A stretch of DNA of 6,521 nt from DRYS01 sp964491605 (GCA_964491605.1 CAZBGY010000029.1:1-6521), one strand, 5' to 3'. Shown: positions 1 through 6,441, numbered from the stretch's first letter. Notes: generated by a model from the letters alone, not told the origin. Numbers and translations: made by a program.

Positions 1-495
1 ATAGTGGCTGGAGGTAATATGAGCCTTATGGTTAGAGAGAGTGAGCATCCGGCTATACCACCTATAAGGCGGTATCTGGAGGAGCAGGGTATAACTTACG
101 ATGAGCTTCAAAGAATGCTGGATCCTATAGATCCATTAAACTTTATAGGTAGATTCTCACCTAGACCGGTTGTATTCCATCTAGGTAGTTACGATCGTAT
201 AGTACCTGCTGAAGCCGGTAGACAGCTCTACATGCGTGCGGGTGAACCTAAAGAGGTTTACTGGTATGATGCGGGGCATAATCTACCGATGGAGCTTGTA
301 GCCGTACGGATACTAGATTTCATGGATGAGAATCTTAAAGATAGAACGTTAATGTTCTATGAAAAGAGAGAATTCAGATATATGCTGTACATCTATTCGC
401 CATACATAGCTTTAACAATCCTAGCTTCGATCGTAACCGTAGCAGTATGGTATTATGGGAGAAGGTATACTCTGAAGCGTAGCGGATTCACCTAA
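1..495 (+). CDS. Alpha/beta hydrolase, C-terminal part, with C-terminal membrane anchor (5' end outside window)
   Basis: The reading frame is open from the first base, so this is the 3' part of a gene that begins upstream; the GTG at position 4 is probably an internal valine. Numbering from that codon, the segment FSPRPVVFHLGSYDRIVP (51-68) followed by YDAGHNLP (88-95) is the usual end of an alpha/beta hydrolase, supplying the acid (Asp64) and histidine (His92) of the catalytic triad. The nucleophile elbow (GxSxG) would lie in the missing part. After the fold, a hydrophobic stretch at about 129-151 looks like a single transmembrane helix and is followed by a short basic tail (RRYTLKR). The enzyme is therefore probably tethered to the membrane. 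Basic residues flank both sides of the helix, so topology is unclear. The substrate cannot be named; dienelactone hydrolase-like, esterase or peptidase members are all possible. It converges with the next gene, the stop codons overlapping by 4 bases. Confidence 0.72.
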   Translation: MVAGGNMSLMVRESEHPAIPPIRRYLEEQGITYDELQRMLDPIDPLNFIGRFSPRPVVFHLGSYDRIVPAEAGRQLYMRAGEPKEVYWYDAGHNLPMELVAVRILDFMDENLKDRTLMFYEKREFRYMLYIYSPYIALTILASIVTVAVWYYGRRYTLKRSGFT

Positions 496-1529
496 ATTAA
501 TATAGTATATCCGTAGAGTATCTTGGCGGGGCTCGTATCAGGCTCGTATGAGAGACGATATGCGTATAATCCATGTTCAAGTTTTATGGTATTCGATTCT
601 AAAGGTTTAAGCCTATAGCTATCCCATATGCTCCACCCATATTCAGGATCTGCTAAAGCTTCTACTTTAATCCATCCAGGTTTATCGACTGATAGCGTAA
701 CGATAACATCCCTACTCAATCCGGGTATTGGCATCGATAATTCACGCTCATCTACAGGTTTATTCCTCCATACGGATTTAGATTGCCAAGAGTATAGGTT
801 CAGCTTTACGGGTATATGTGGATCCCCATCGGTAACCCTTATGAGCCATGGATGTATATCCTCCCATACATACTCTAGCTCTACAGCTCCATCTATATCG
901 ATTAGTACAGGCATCGATGGAGGTGGAGGAGCTGGAGCTATACATAGAGCGTATGGCGGACCGCTGTATATCGTTATAGGTTTGCATTCATCAACCCAGC
1001 TGAATAGGGTTAAGCCGCGGATGAAGCCGTCAACCATATGGATTACCATCCCCCTCATCACAGCTACAATATAGCTATGCCTCTCCTCATCGTATCCATC
1101 GGGTAGCGGTATCTGGAATGATACATTCCACCTCCTACCAGTATACCCGTATAGCATCCTCCTACCGGTATCGAACATGAAGTGTGCGACACCACCTCTG
1201 AATAGATCGTCGACTTCGAACCCGAACCATAGCATCGGGCCTCCATCCATAGGTTTAAGCTTAGCTTCGATCTCGAATACACCGTATTCGAAGCATCTCC
1301 TGGATCTTAGCGATACGGTCTGTATACCTCTAGGCTTCACGTATCTAGCTAACGTAAACTCTGTATACTTAGATTCCCTCCACCCTACGGAGAAGTATCT
1401 CTCAGGCTTAGCATCTTCAAACTCTTCAGCATATCCTTCAACCCCTAGCTTACGAACCCAGCAGTAGAACAAGCTACCTAAACCTTCAGCTAAAGCTGCA
1501 CTCGGCCTGATACAGCATGGGATAGACAT
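492..1529 (-). CDS. Probable concanavalin A-like beta-sandwich (jelly-roll) protein, function unknown
   Basis: This 345-residue protein resembles the concanavalin A-like lectin/glucanase fold. An opening strand with EEFEDAKPERYFSVGW (35-50) is followed by a YGVFEIEAKLKPMDGGPMLWFGFEV segment (82-106, key motif YGVFEIEAKLKP) of the kind seen in LamG- and GH16-like domains. A VDGFIRGLTLF hairpin (166-176) and a closing strand around 207-222 complete the region. I see no ExDxxE motif of GH16 glucanases, so catalysis is doubtful and a binding role is more likely. A proline-rich stretch (APAPPPPSMP, 198-207) lies before the last strand, and residues 223-345 look like a second beta-rich region. No convincing signal peptide is present; the N-terminus holds CC at 5-6 and another Cys at 23. 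The ATG is preceded by no ribosome binding site, but a TTTAAA box lies 28-33 bases upstream, fitting a leaderless message. The family assignment is a fold-level guess; the open frame itself is well supported by length and codon use. Confidence 0.6.
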   Translation of the reverse strand: MSIPCCIRPSAALAEGLGSLFYCWVRKLGVEGYAEEFEDAKPERYFSVGWRESKYTEFTLARYVKPRGIQTVSLRSRRCFEYGVFEIEAKLKPMDGGPMLWFGFEVDDLFRGGVAHFMFDTGRRMLYGYTGRRWNVSFQIPLPDGYDEERHSYIVAVMRGMVIHMVDGFIRGLTLFSWVDECKPITIYSGPPYALCIAPAPPPPSMPVLIDIDGAVELEYVWEDIHPWLIRVTDGDPHIPVKLNLYSWQSKSVWRNKPVDERELSMPIPGLSRDVIVTLSVDKPGWIKVEALADPEYGWSIWDSYRLKPLESNTIKLEHGLYAYRLSYEPDTSPAKILYGYTILI

Positions 1530-1556
1530 ATATATTTAATTCGCGGAGAATAAGCA

Positions 1557-1562
1557 TTTAAA
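1557..1562 (-). promoter_or_regulatory. Candidate TATA box for the beta-sandwich gene (leaderless promoter)
   Basis: On the minus strand TTTAAA lies 28-33 bases before the ATG at 1529. That is the spacing expected if transcription starts at or next to the start codon, and no GGAGG-like site lies between the box and the ATG. A second AT-rich stretch (ATTAAATATAT) directly abuts the start and is too close to act as a TATA box for this gene. The call rests on position and composition only. Confidence 0.45.
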
Positions 1563-1588
1563 CGATGCTCTCTAAGGAAGGGAGATCG

Positions 1589-1600
1589 TATCGATCGATA
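1589..1600. repeat. 12-base perfect palindrome upstream of the beta-sandwich gene
   Basis: TATCGATCGATA reads the same on both strands. It lies 60-71 bases upstream of the ATG at 1529 and about 30 bases upstream of the candidate TATA box, where an activator could bind. No second copy was noticed by eye in the window. It may also be chance, since GATC and CGAT words are common here. Confidence 0.3.
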
Positions 1601-1710
1601 GAGTATAATCACCACTGTAGAGATTATGTATGGAGACTCTATGGATCAGGATATGGATGAATACTATGGTGGAACCCTAGTAAGAGGGTAGCTTACACGT
1701 ATGATATCTG

Positions 1711-2085
1711 TTAGATCCTTCTAACAGGCCTCGTAGCTACCAGGTTAGCTCCCGTCCCTAGGATATCTTCCACGAGTATCTGCCCCAATTCTATAGGAGC
1801 TTCGAATTCCATGTATGCTGCAAGCTTCGCTACTTCTCTAACAAGCTTTTTAGGTATCGGTCGATCAGTCTTAACTGGTGCTATAGGTGTATCCCCGCCC
1901 CTAACCCTTACAACTGTTATCGCTATTCTTCTAGGATCTATGGCTTCCTGTCTAGCATAATCTAAGCCTCTACCGCATCTATAACCTGAAGCTTCCAAGA
2001 TACCCTCGGATACGTTAACCTCTATAACGCATCCTATAGGGCATACTATGCATGTAAGCTTACGCTTAGATCCATCAAGGCTCAT
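1711..2085 (-). CDS. DUF1667 family four-cysteine protein of the glycerol-3-phosphate dehydrogenase operon
   Basis: This 124-residue protein has the DUF1667 pattern: CxxCPxGC near the N-terminus (Cys12, Cys15, Cys19), a fourth cysteine in GYRCGRGLDYARQE (Cys37), and a conserved PVKTDRPIPK stretch (about 69-78). The four cysteines suggest an iron-sulfur cluster or a bound metal; which one cannot be read from the sequence. Family members occur next to FAD-dependent glycerol-3-phosphate dehydrogenase genes, for example in Thermotoga, and the same is seen here. It is the last gene of the operon, its ATG overlapping the oxidoreductase stop by 4 bases (ATGA), with a perfect GGAGGT site 9 bases upstream. 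That arrangement suggests coupled translation and membership of the same protein complex. The likely role, by inference, is electron transfer between the flavoproteins or to the external acceptor. Length is normal for the family and all four cysteines are present. Confidence 0.87.
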   Translation of the reverse strand: MSLDGSKRKLTCIVCPIGCVIEVNVSEGILEASGYRCGRGLDYARQEAIDPRRIAITVVRVRGGDTPIAPVKTDRPIPKKLVREVAKLAAYMEFEAPIELGQILVEDILGTGANLVATRPVRRI

Positions 2086-3338
2086 ACACGCTTAACCTCC
2101 ACGGTTAAACTACCCGAACCCTTAAGTTTATCTAAATCTCTCCTACTAAGCTTTAATCTAAGCATCTCAGAGGGTCTAACCACAGGGTACCTAAACTCTA
2201 GGGATAACTCCTTGAAGCATAACTTAACATCGTATTCAGGCTTCATAACCCTCATATAGATTACAGCATCCCTCTCGCAGCTTAGATACTGAGGGACGAT
2301 GAACCTAACGTTATCACCCCTAACTATACGTGTATAGCTTCTAGGTTTAACACCTTCAGATAGTAGCATCGATACGCTTTCAGCAGCGGATTCACCCTGC
2401 TCCACGACATAGTCTACCAAATCGTTTACGACTAGAGCGTTACCCGCTATGAACAATCCCTGATGGGTAACCGATTCAAGGTAATCATCTACTACAGGTC
2501 CTCTAGTCGATGGATCTACGGCTAAACCTAGCTCCTCTAGAAGCCTTATATTCGGTGTTAAACCTGCTGAGACTACGACAGTATCGCATTCTATGAATTC
2601 CTCGCTTCCAGGTATAGGCTTCATATCCTCGTCAACCCTAACGGTGATAACCCCTTCAACCCTACGCTTCCCCTCCAATCTAACAACCATCCTACCTAGT
2701 AGTAGGGGTATATCATAGTCTAGTAGGCATTGAACTATATTCCTAGTTAAACCTCCAGGCCAAGGCATCATCTCGACTACGGCTTCAACACTAGCACCCT
2801 CTAGAGCGAATCTCCTAGCCATTATGAGACCTACATCCCCAGACCCTACTATCACAACCCTACTTCCAGGTAGGATGCCGTACACATCCATGTACGCCTG
2901 TGCTTCACCAGCGGTATATACTCCTGAGAGCCTCCTACCGGTTACACCTATCTCGAATATCGTCTTCTCCCTAGCACCAGCAGTATATACTATGGCAGGA
3001 GCCTCCAATTCTAGAAATCCTTCAGGCGATAATACTTCTACGATCTTATACGGATACCTAGTCCTAGGATATCTAACCCTAAATACATGCGATCTAACCT
3101 TATACTCGACCCCTTGATCCTCGACCCTCTCTATAAGCCTGTATATGAATTCAGTACCCGTTAGATCTTCACCTAGATAGTGCAGTCCGAAACCTGTATG
3201 TATACATTGGATCGGCACCCCACCGATCCTATCCCCGCTCTCTATTACTAGGGGGTTGAAGCCGTTCATCTTAAGATTGAGAGCAGCCGATAAACCTGCA
3301 GGGCCACCGCCTACTATAATAGCATCGTATCTAACCAT
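2082..3338 (-). CDS. FAD/NAD(P)-type oxidoreductase, partner subunit of glycerol-3-phosphate dehydrogenase
   Basis: The protein (418 residues from the ATG at 3338) is a two-dinucleotide-fold flavoprotein. An N-terminal FAD motif GGGPAG (10-15) is followed by GGVPIQCIHTGFG (39-51), whose QCIHxGFG signature with Cys45 marks the subfamily found beside glpA in Thermotoga-type operons. TAGAREK lies at 119-125, a second Rossmann motif GSGDVG at 165-170, a RNIVQC segment near 200, and a C-terminal FAD-contacting GLFIAGN near 293-299. The last 90 or so residues form a conserved tail. A longer frame starts with GTG at 3347, but GAGGTG at 3345-3350 is an ideal ribosome binding site 6 bases before the ATG at 3338 and includes that GTG, so I prefer the ATG. 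The gene overlaps glpA by 8 bases and the next gene by 4. By inference it carries electrons from GlpA to NAD(P), a quinone or another carrier. It could loosely be called GlpB-like, but relation to E. coli GlpB is not shown, so no symbol is given. Confidence 0.87.
   Translation of the reverse strand: MVRYDAIIVGGGPAGLSAALNLKMNGFNPLVIESGDRIGGVPIQCIHTGFGLHYLGEDLTGTEFIYRLIERVEDQGVEYKVRSHVFRVRYPRTRYPYKIVEVLSPEGFLELEAPAIVYTAGAREKTIFEIGVTGRRLSGVYTAGEAQAYMDVYGILPGSRVVIVGSGDVGLIMARRFALEGASVEAVVEMMPWPGGLTRNIVQCLLDYDIPLLLGRMVVRLEGKRRVEGVITVRVDEDMKPIPGSEEFIECDTVVVSAGLTPNIRLLEELGLAVDPSTRGPVVDDYLESVTHQGLFIAGNALVVNDLVDYVVEQGESAAESVSMLLSEGVKPRSYTRIVRGDNVRFIVPQYLSCERDAVIYMRVMKPEYDVKLCFKELSLEFRYPVVRPSEMLRLKLSRRDLDKLKGSGSLTVEVKRV
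2095..2100 (-). promoter_or_regulatory. Ribosome binding site of the DUF1667 gene
   Basis: GGAGGT on the minus strand lies 9 bases before the ATG at 2085, inside the last codons of the oxidoreductase. It is a full match to the archaeal Shine-Dalgarno core and supports the ATG overlapping the upstream stop as the true start. Confidence 0.75.
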
Positions 3339-4815
3339 CAACCCCACCTCTCAGAAGACATTTCACATCCCCTATTCCAAGATTAGTTTCAACTGAGTTA
3401 ATCTTAACCTTCCATAGAGGTATACCTTCGATCTTCGAGATGAGGAAAGCTATCTTAGCCCTACAGAAGCTTCCCTGACAGAATCCATACATAGCTTTAG
3501 ACCTGAATTTAACACCATCGAGTGTTATAGTCTTCAAACCTATAGATTTCATCCTCCTCAAAGCTTCTAAGATCTCTGCTTCCGAAACGACATTGCACCA
3601 GCATACTATGCTACCATACCTTGAATCCTTCTCTATAAGCTTCTTAACATAGGATGAGGGCTTATCCTTAATCCTAGCTATACCCTTTCTACGTGGATCC
3701 CATGAACTCTTAACTTCAAGCTTCAAATCATACTTTTCACGTATAAGATCGAATACATGTAGAGCTATAGCCGGAGCGGCTGTTAATCCTGGAGATCTTA
3801 TACCGGCTACGTCTACGAAACCCCATGGATCCGTATAAGCTTCTATAATCCAATCCCCGTGTGGAGGCTCAGGTCTAACTCCCGCGAAGAATTTAACTAT
3901 CCTATCCCTAGGTGGGAGCTTCTCGACAAGCTTCGATGCTTCGCTTAGAAGTCTAGATAACCCTTCTATCGATGTTGATGTATCATCTTTAGAATTGTAG
4001 GGTAAATCCTCAGCGGTAGGTCCTATCAATAGGTTTCCGTCGACCGTTTCGACTACGTAAACACCTTTACTTATAGGCGTAGGTGTTGGATGGATTATAC
4101 GCCTAGGTTTAGGATCAGCGAAGCTATCGAATAATATGTATTCACCCTTCCTAGGCTTCAACCTATAATCTAGACCTATCGTTCTAGCTACCTCATCTGC
4201 ATGTATACCTGCAGCGTTTACGACAATATCCGCCTCTATGAAGCCGATACTAGTCTCCACACCACTAACCCTACCATCGGATACTACGACCCTCCTAACC
4301 TCGGTCTCCGTTAGGAGTTTAACACCGTTGGATACAGCATTCTCCACTAAAGCTATGACAGCATCCATAGGCGATATAACCCCGGCTGTAGGAGCCCATA
4401 CTGCGGCTACGGCTTCGCGGCTTATCAGCGGCTCCAATCGTTCAGCTTCATCGCGATAGATTAGCCTAACACCCGGTACACCGTTAACCCTAGCTAGATC
4501 GATATACCCTCTAGCTTCATTCTCATATCCCTCGAAGATCAGCATGAGTTCTCCTGGAAACTTTACAGGTATATCTAGATCTCTAGCCCATATCCTCCAA
4601 AGCCTATTACCCTCTACGCATAGCTTAGCTCTAAGCGGGTATAGGCTTGGATCCTCCTCATGTCCGGGGTGGAGTATCCCTGTATTAGCTTTACTAGCAC
4701 CCCAGCCGACGTCAACCTCCCTATCCAGTAGGTATACCTCTAAGCTTCTATACATACTAGCTATACGAGCTATCGAAGCACCGACTATACCTGCACCTAC
4801 TATGAGTATCCTCAC
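3331..4815 (-). CDS. glpA: FAD-dependent glycerol-3-phosphate dehydrogenase with C-terminal BFD-type [2Fe-2S] domain
   Basis: GlpA oxidises sn-glycerol 3-phosphate to dihydroxyacetone phosphate using FAD. The 494-residue protein starts with a DAO-family dinucleotide fold: GAGIVG (7-12), then Asp31 at the end of the second strand. GASKANTGILHPGHEEDP (39-56) matches the SKANSGIVH signature of the GlpA/L-2-hydroxyglutarate oxidase group. APTAGVISP (141-149), FFAGVRP (309-315) and GIRSPGLTAAP (338-348) complete the FAD-binding half. The C-terminal 90 residues form a BFD-like domain with CWCN (Cys405, Cys407) and CQGSFC (Cys446, Cys451), a cysteine set suited to a [2Fe-2S] cluster as in anaerobic GlpA. 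The GTG start follows an in-frame TGA directly and has GAGGG 7 bases upstream. It lies 25 bases after glpK and overlaps the oxidoreductase gene by 8 bases. L-2-hydroxyglutarate oxidase is an alternative by sequence, but the glpK neighbour favours GlpA. No membrane helix or GlpC partner is visible. Confidence 0.93.
   Translation of the reverse strand: MRILIVGAGIVGASIARIASMYRSLEVYLLDREVDVGWGASKANTGILHPGHEEDPSLYPLRAKLCVEGNRLWRIWARDLDIPVKFPGELMLIFEGYENEARGYIDLARVNGVPGVRLIYRDEAERLEPLISREAVAAVWAPTAGVISPMDAVIALVENAVSNGVKLLTETEVRRVVVSDGRVSGVETSIGFIEADIVVNAAGIHADEVARTIGLDYRLKPRKGEYILFDSFADPKPRRIIHPTPTPISKGVYVVETVDGNLLIGPTAEDLPYNSKDDTSTSIEGLSRLLSEASKLVEKLPPRDRIVKFFAGVRPEPPHGDWIIEAYTDPWGFVDVAGIRSPGLTAAPAIALHVFDLIREKYDLKLEVKSSWDPRRKGIARIKDKPSSYVKKLIEKDSRYGSIVCWCNVVSEAEILEALRRMKSIGLKTITLDGVKFRSKAMYGFCQGSFCRAKIAFLISKIEGIPLWKVKINSVETNLGIGDVKCLLRGGVDG
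3345..3350 (-). promoter_or_regulatory. Ribosome binding site that decides the oxidoreductase start
   Basis: On the minus strand GAGGTG, within GAGAGGTGGGG, sits 6 bases before the ATG at 3338. The alternative upstream GTG start at 3347 lies inside this site and has no comparable site of its own. The site is embedded in the last codons of glpA, which suits translational coupling. Confidence 0.7.
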
Positions 4816-4822
4816 TCATCAT

Positions 4823-4827
4823 CCCTC
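4823..4827 (-). promoter_or_regulatory. Ribosome binding site of glpA
   Basis: GAGGG on the minus strand lies 7 bases before the GTG at 4815, in the 25-base glpK-glpA spacer. Two ATG triplets between it and the GTG are out of frame, and the codon just before the GTG is an in-frame TGA, so the GTG start is firm. Confidence 0.6.
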
Positions 4828-4840
4828 GATAGACTAGTAT

Positions 4841-6430
4841 TCAGGTTTGATCAAGCTTATAAGCCCATGGAACCTCTCTAGCCCAATCTAAAGCTCTCCT
4901 AACAGCTGCTTTCCATCCTCTATAGAGCTTCTCCCTAGAAGCTTCATCCATCCTAGGTTTGAATACCCTTTCAACCCTCCAGTTTGATCTAACATCGTCT
5001 AGATTCTCCCATAGGCCTACGGCTAATCCTACGAGATAAGCTGCACCGAGAGATGTAGTCTCCTGTATGATAGGCCTAACGACATCTATACCGAGTATAT
5101 CTGCTTGAAACTGCATGAGGAAATCGCTCCTGGAAGCTCCTCCATCAGCTTTAAGCATACGTATATCTATACCTGTATCTATACGCATAGATTCTATCAC
5201 ATCCCTAGTAAGGTAAGCTATAGATTCCAGCACGGCTCTGGCTATATGCTTCCTCTCAGTACCGCGGGTTATACCTACGATCAAACCTCTAGCATACATA
5301 TCCCAGTATGGAGCCCCCAAGCCTACGAAAGCAGGTACGAAGTATACTCCCCCGGTATCCTCTGTAGATTCGGCTAGCTGGTTAACCTCAGGTGAAGATT
5401 CTATTATCTTTAACCCATCCCTAAGCCACTGTATAGCAGCACCCGTTACGAATATACTACCTTCACATGCATACGTAGCTTTACCCTCCTCCAAGCTGTA
5501 GAAGATCGTGGATAACAGTCCATGCTTAGATCTAGTAGGTTTGGATCCTGTGTTCATCAGTATGAAGTTTCCCGTCCCATAGGTACACTTAACATCGCCT
5601 AAATCGAACCCGGCTTGACCGAATAGAGCGGCTTGCTGATCACCCGCATCCCCGGCTACCGGTACCTCGACACCGCCTAGAATCCTACTGAAATCGGGAC
5701 CGGTATAACCGTAGAATTCCCGATCGCATGAGGGTCTAGGTATAGGTAGAGAATCGATAGGTATACCACCCATAATCTCTAGTAGATCTCTACTCCAATC
5801 CAATCTATGTATATCGAATAGCATAGTCCTAGAAGCGTTGGAATAGTCTGTTACGAAAGCTCCACCCATACCGGGGGTTAGGCAATCCCGAGAGCCGCGG
5901 GTCATATTCCATATGATCCAAGTATCGATCGTACCGAATACGGCTTCACCTCTCTCCACCCTAACCCTTAGATCAGGGATATTATCGAGAAGCCACCATA
6001 TCTTAGTAGCAGAGAAGTATGGATCAGGAATCAAACCAGTCCTATCTATTATGAGATCCATATAGTTCCTCCTAAGATAATCTACGAAGCTGGAAGTCCT
6101 CCTACACTGCCATACGATAGCATTATAGAGGGGTAAACCAGTCCTAACATCCCATACGACGATAGTCTCCCTCTGATTAGTAACACCAACCCCAACTAGA
6201 TCGTGAACATCAACACCGGAACCCTCGATAGCAGTCCTCACGACAGCCTTAGTATTCTCCCAAATCTCCAAAGGATCATGCTCAACCCACCCAGGCTTAG
6301 GATACAGTTGCCTATGCTCCACATAACCCCAACCACCACGAACAACAGAACCACTACCGTCGAACAGCATAGCCCTAGTACCAGTCGTACCCTGATCAAC
6401 CACTAACACAAACCTATTACCCGATCCCAC
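4841..6430 (-). CDS. glpK: Glycerol kinase
   Basis: GlpK phosphorylates glycerol with ATP to sn-glycerol 3-phosphate in the cytoplasm, feeding the dehydrogenase encoded next. The FGGY-kinase landmarks are all present: DQGTTGTRA (12-20), TNQRET (84-89, glycerol-binding Arg87 and Glu88), Trp107 in AIVWQCRRT, Tyr138 in PDPYFSATK, TDYSNASRTMLF (194-205), AGDQQAALFGQ (262-272) with catalytic Asp264, TYGTGNF (283-289), PAFVGLGAPYWD (366-377) and DGGASRSDFLMQFQADI (429-445). At 529 residues it exceeds the usual 495-505. Part of the excess is an extra stretch of about 10 residues (RDCLTPGMGG, 181-190) before the TDYSNAS motif. The GGTR element that binds fructose 1,6-bisphosphate in E. coli is not recognisable around 248-258, so that inhibition is probably absent. 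The GTG start at 6430 is the first possible one, with an in-frame TAG at 6440-6442. No ribosome binding site precedes it, which suggests a leaderless transcript. It is the first recognised gene of the operon. Confidence 0.97.
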   Translation of the reverse strand: MGSGNRFVLVVDQGTTGTRAMLFDGSGSVVRGGWGYVEHRQLYPKPGWVEHDPLEIWENTKAVVRTAIEGSGVDVHDLVGVGVTNQRETIVVWDVRTGLPLYNAIVWQCRRTSSFVDYLRRNYMDLIIDRTGLIPDPYFSATKIWWLLDNIPDLRVRVERGEAVFGTIDTWIIWNMTRGSRDCLTPGMGGAFVTDYSNASRTMLFDIHRLDWSRDLLEIMGGIPIDSLPIPRPSCDREFYGYTGPDFSRILGGVEVPVAGDAGDQQAALFGQAGFDLGDVKCTYGTGNFILMNTGSKPTRSKHGLLSTIFYSLEEGKATYACEGSIFVTGAAIQWLRDGLKIIESSPEVNQLAESTEDTGGVYFVPAFVGLGAPYWDMYARGLIVGITRGTERKHIARAVLESIAYLTRDVIESMRIDTGIDIRMLKADGGASRSDFLMQFQADILGIDVVRPIIQETTSLGAAYLVGLAVGLWENLDDVRSNWRVERVFKPRMDEASREKLYRGWKAAVRRALDWAREVPWAYKLDQT

Positions 6431-6441
6431 AAACCATAACT

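Noticed and set aside
628..1467. Open frames of 60-150 codons opposite or within the beta-sandwich gene
   Set aside because: They have odd compositions (Ser/Thr/Pro- or Arg/Tyr-rich), no domain features and complete overlap with a better-supported gene. The same applies to antisense frames over glpA, the oxidoreductase and glpK.
492..1529. GH16 endoglucanase
   Set aside because: The fold hints fit, but the catalytic ExDxxE motif is not found; the acidic FGFEVDD segment does not match it.
1605..1627. ATAATC...GATTAT inverted repeat as a hairpin or terminator
   Set aside because: The stem is only 6 A/T-rich pairs with an 11-base loop and no T-run follows on either strand, so it does not look like a terminator or stable RNA.
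1626..1691. A 21-codon plus-strand frame with an acidic product (MYGDSMDQDMDEYYGG...) in the spacer
   Set aside because: It has no ribosome binding site and no recognisable similarity, and is short enough to arise by chance. A TATA-like stretch (TATAATC, 1604-1610) lies only about 20 bases upstream.
1530..1710. tRNA, small RNA, CRISPR array or mobile element in the spacer or elsewhere
   Set aside because: No tRNA arms, repeat-spacer pattern, transposase motif or terminal repeats were found by eye in any part of the window.
3336..3347. GTG at 3347 as the oxidoreductase start
   Set aside because: It lies inside the GAGGTG ribosome binding site that is ideally spaced for the ATG at 3338, and the family's N-terminus aligns well with that ATG.
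2082..4815. Heterotetrameric sarcosine or proline/hydroxyproline oxidase complex
   Set aside because: Those enzymes also pair a DAO-type and a two-Rossmann flavoprotein, but here the BFD domain is on the DAO-type protein, the SKANTGILH signature is GlpA-like and glpK is adjacent.
1..6430. A lipid or glyceride degradation pathway joining the hydrolase, the beta-sandwich protein and glpK
   Set aside because: The hydrolase is on the opposite strand, its substrate is unknown and there is no shared regulatory sequence, so proximity alone does not support it.
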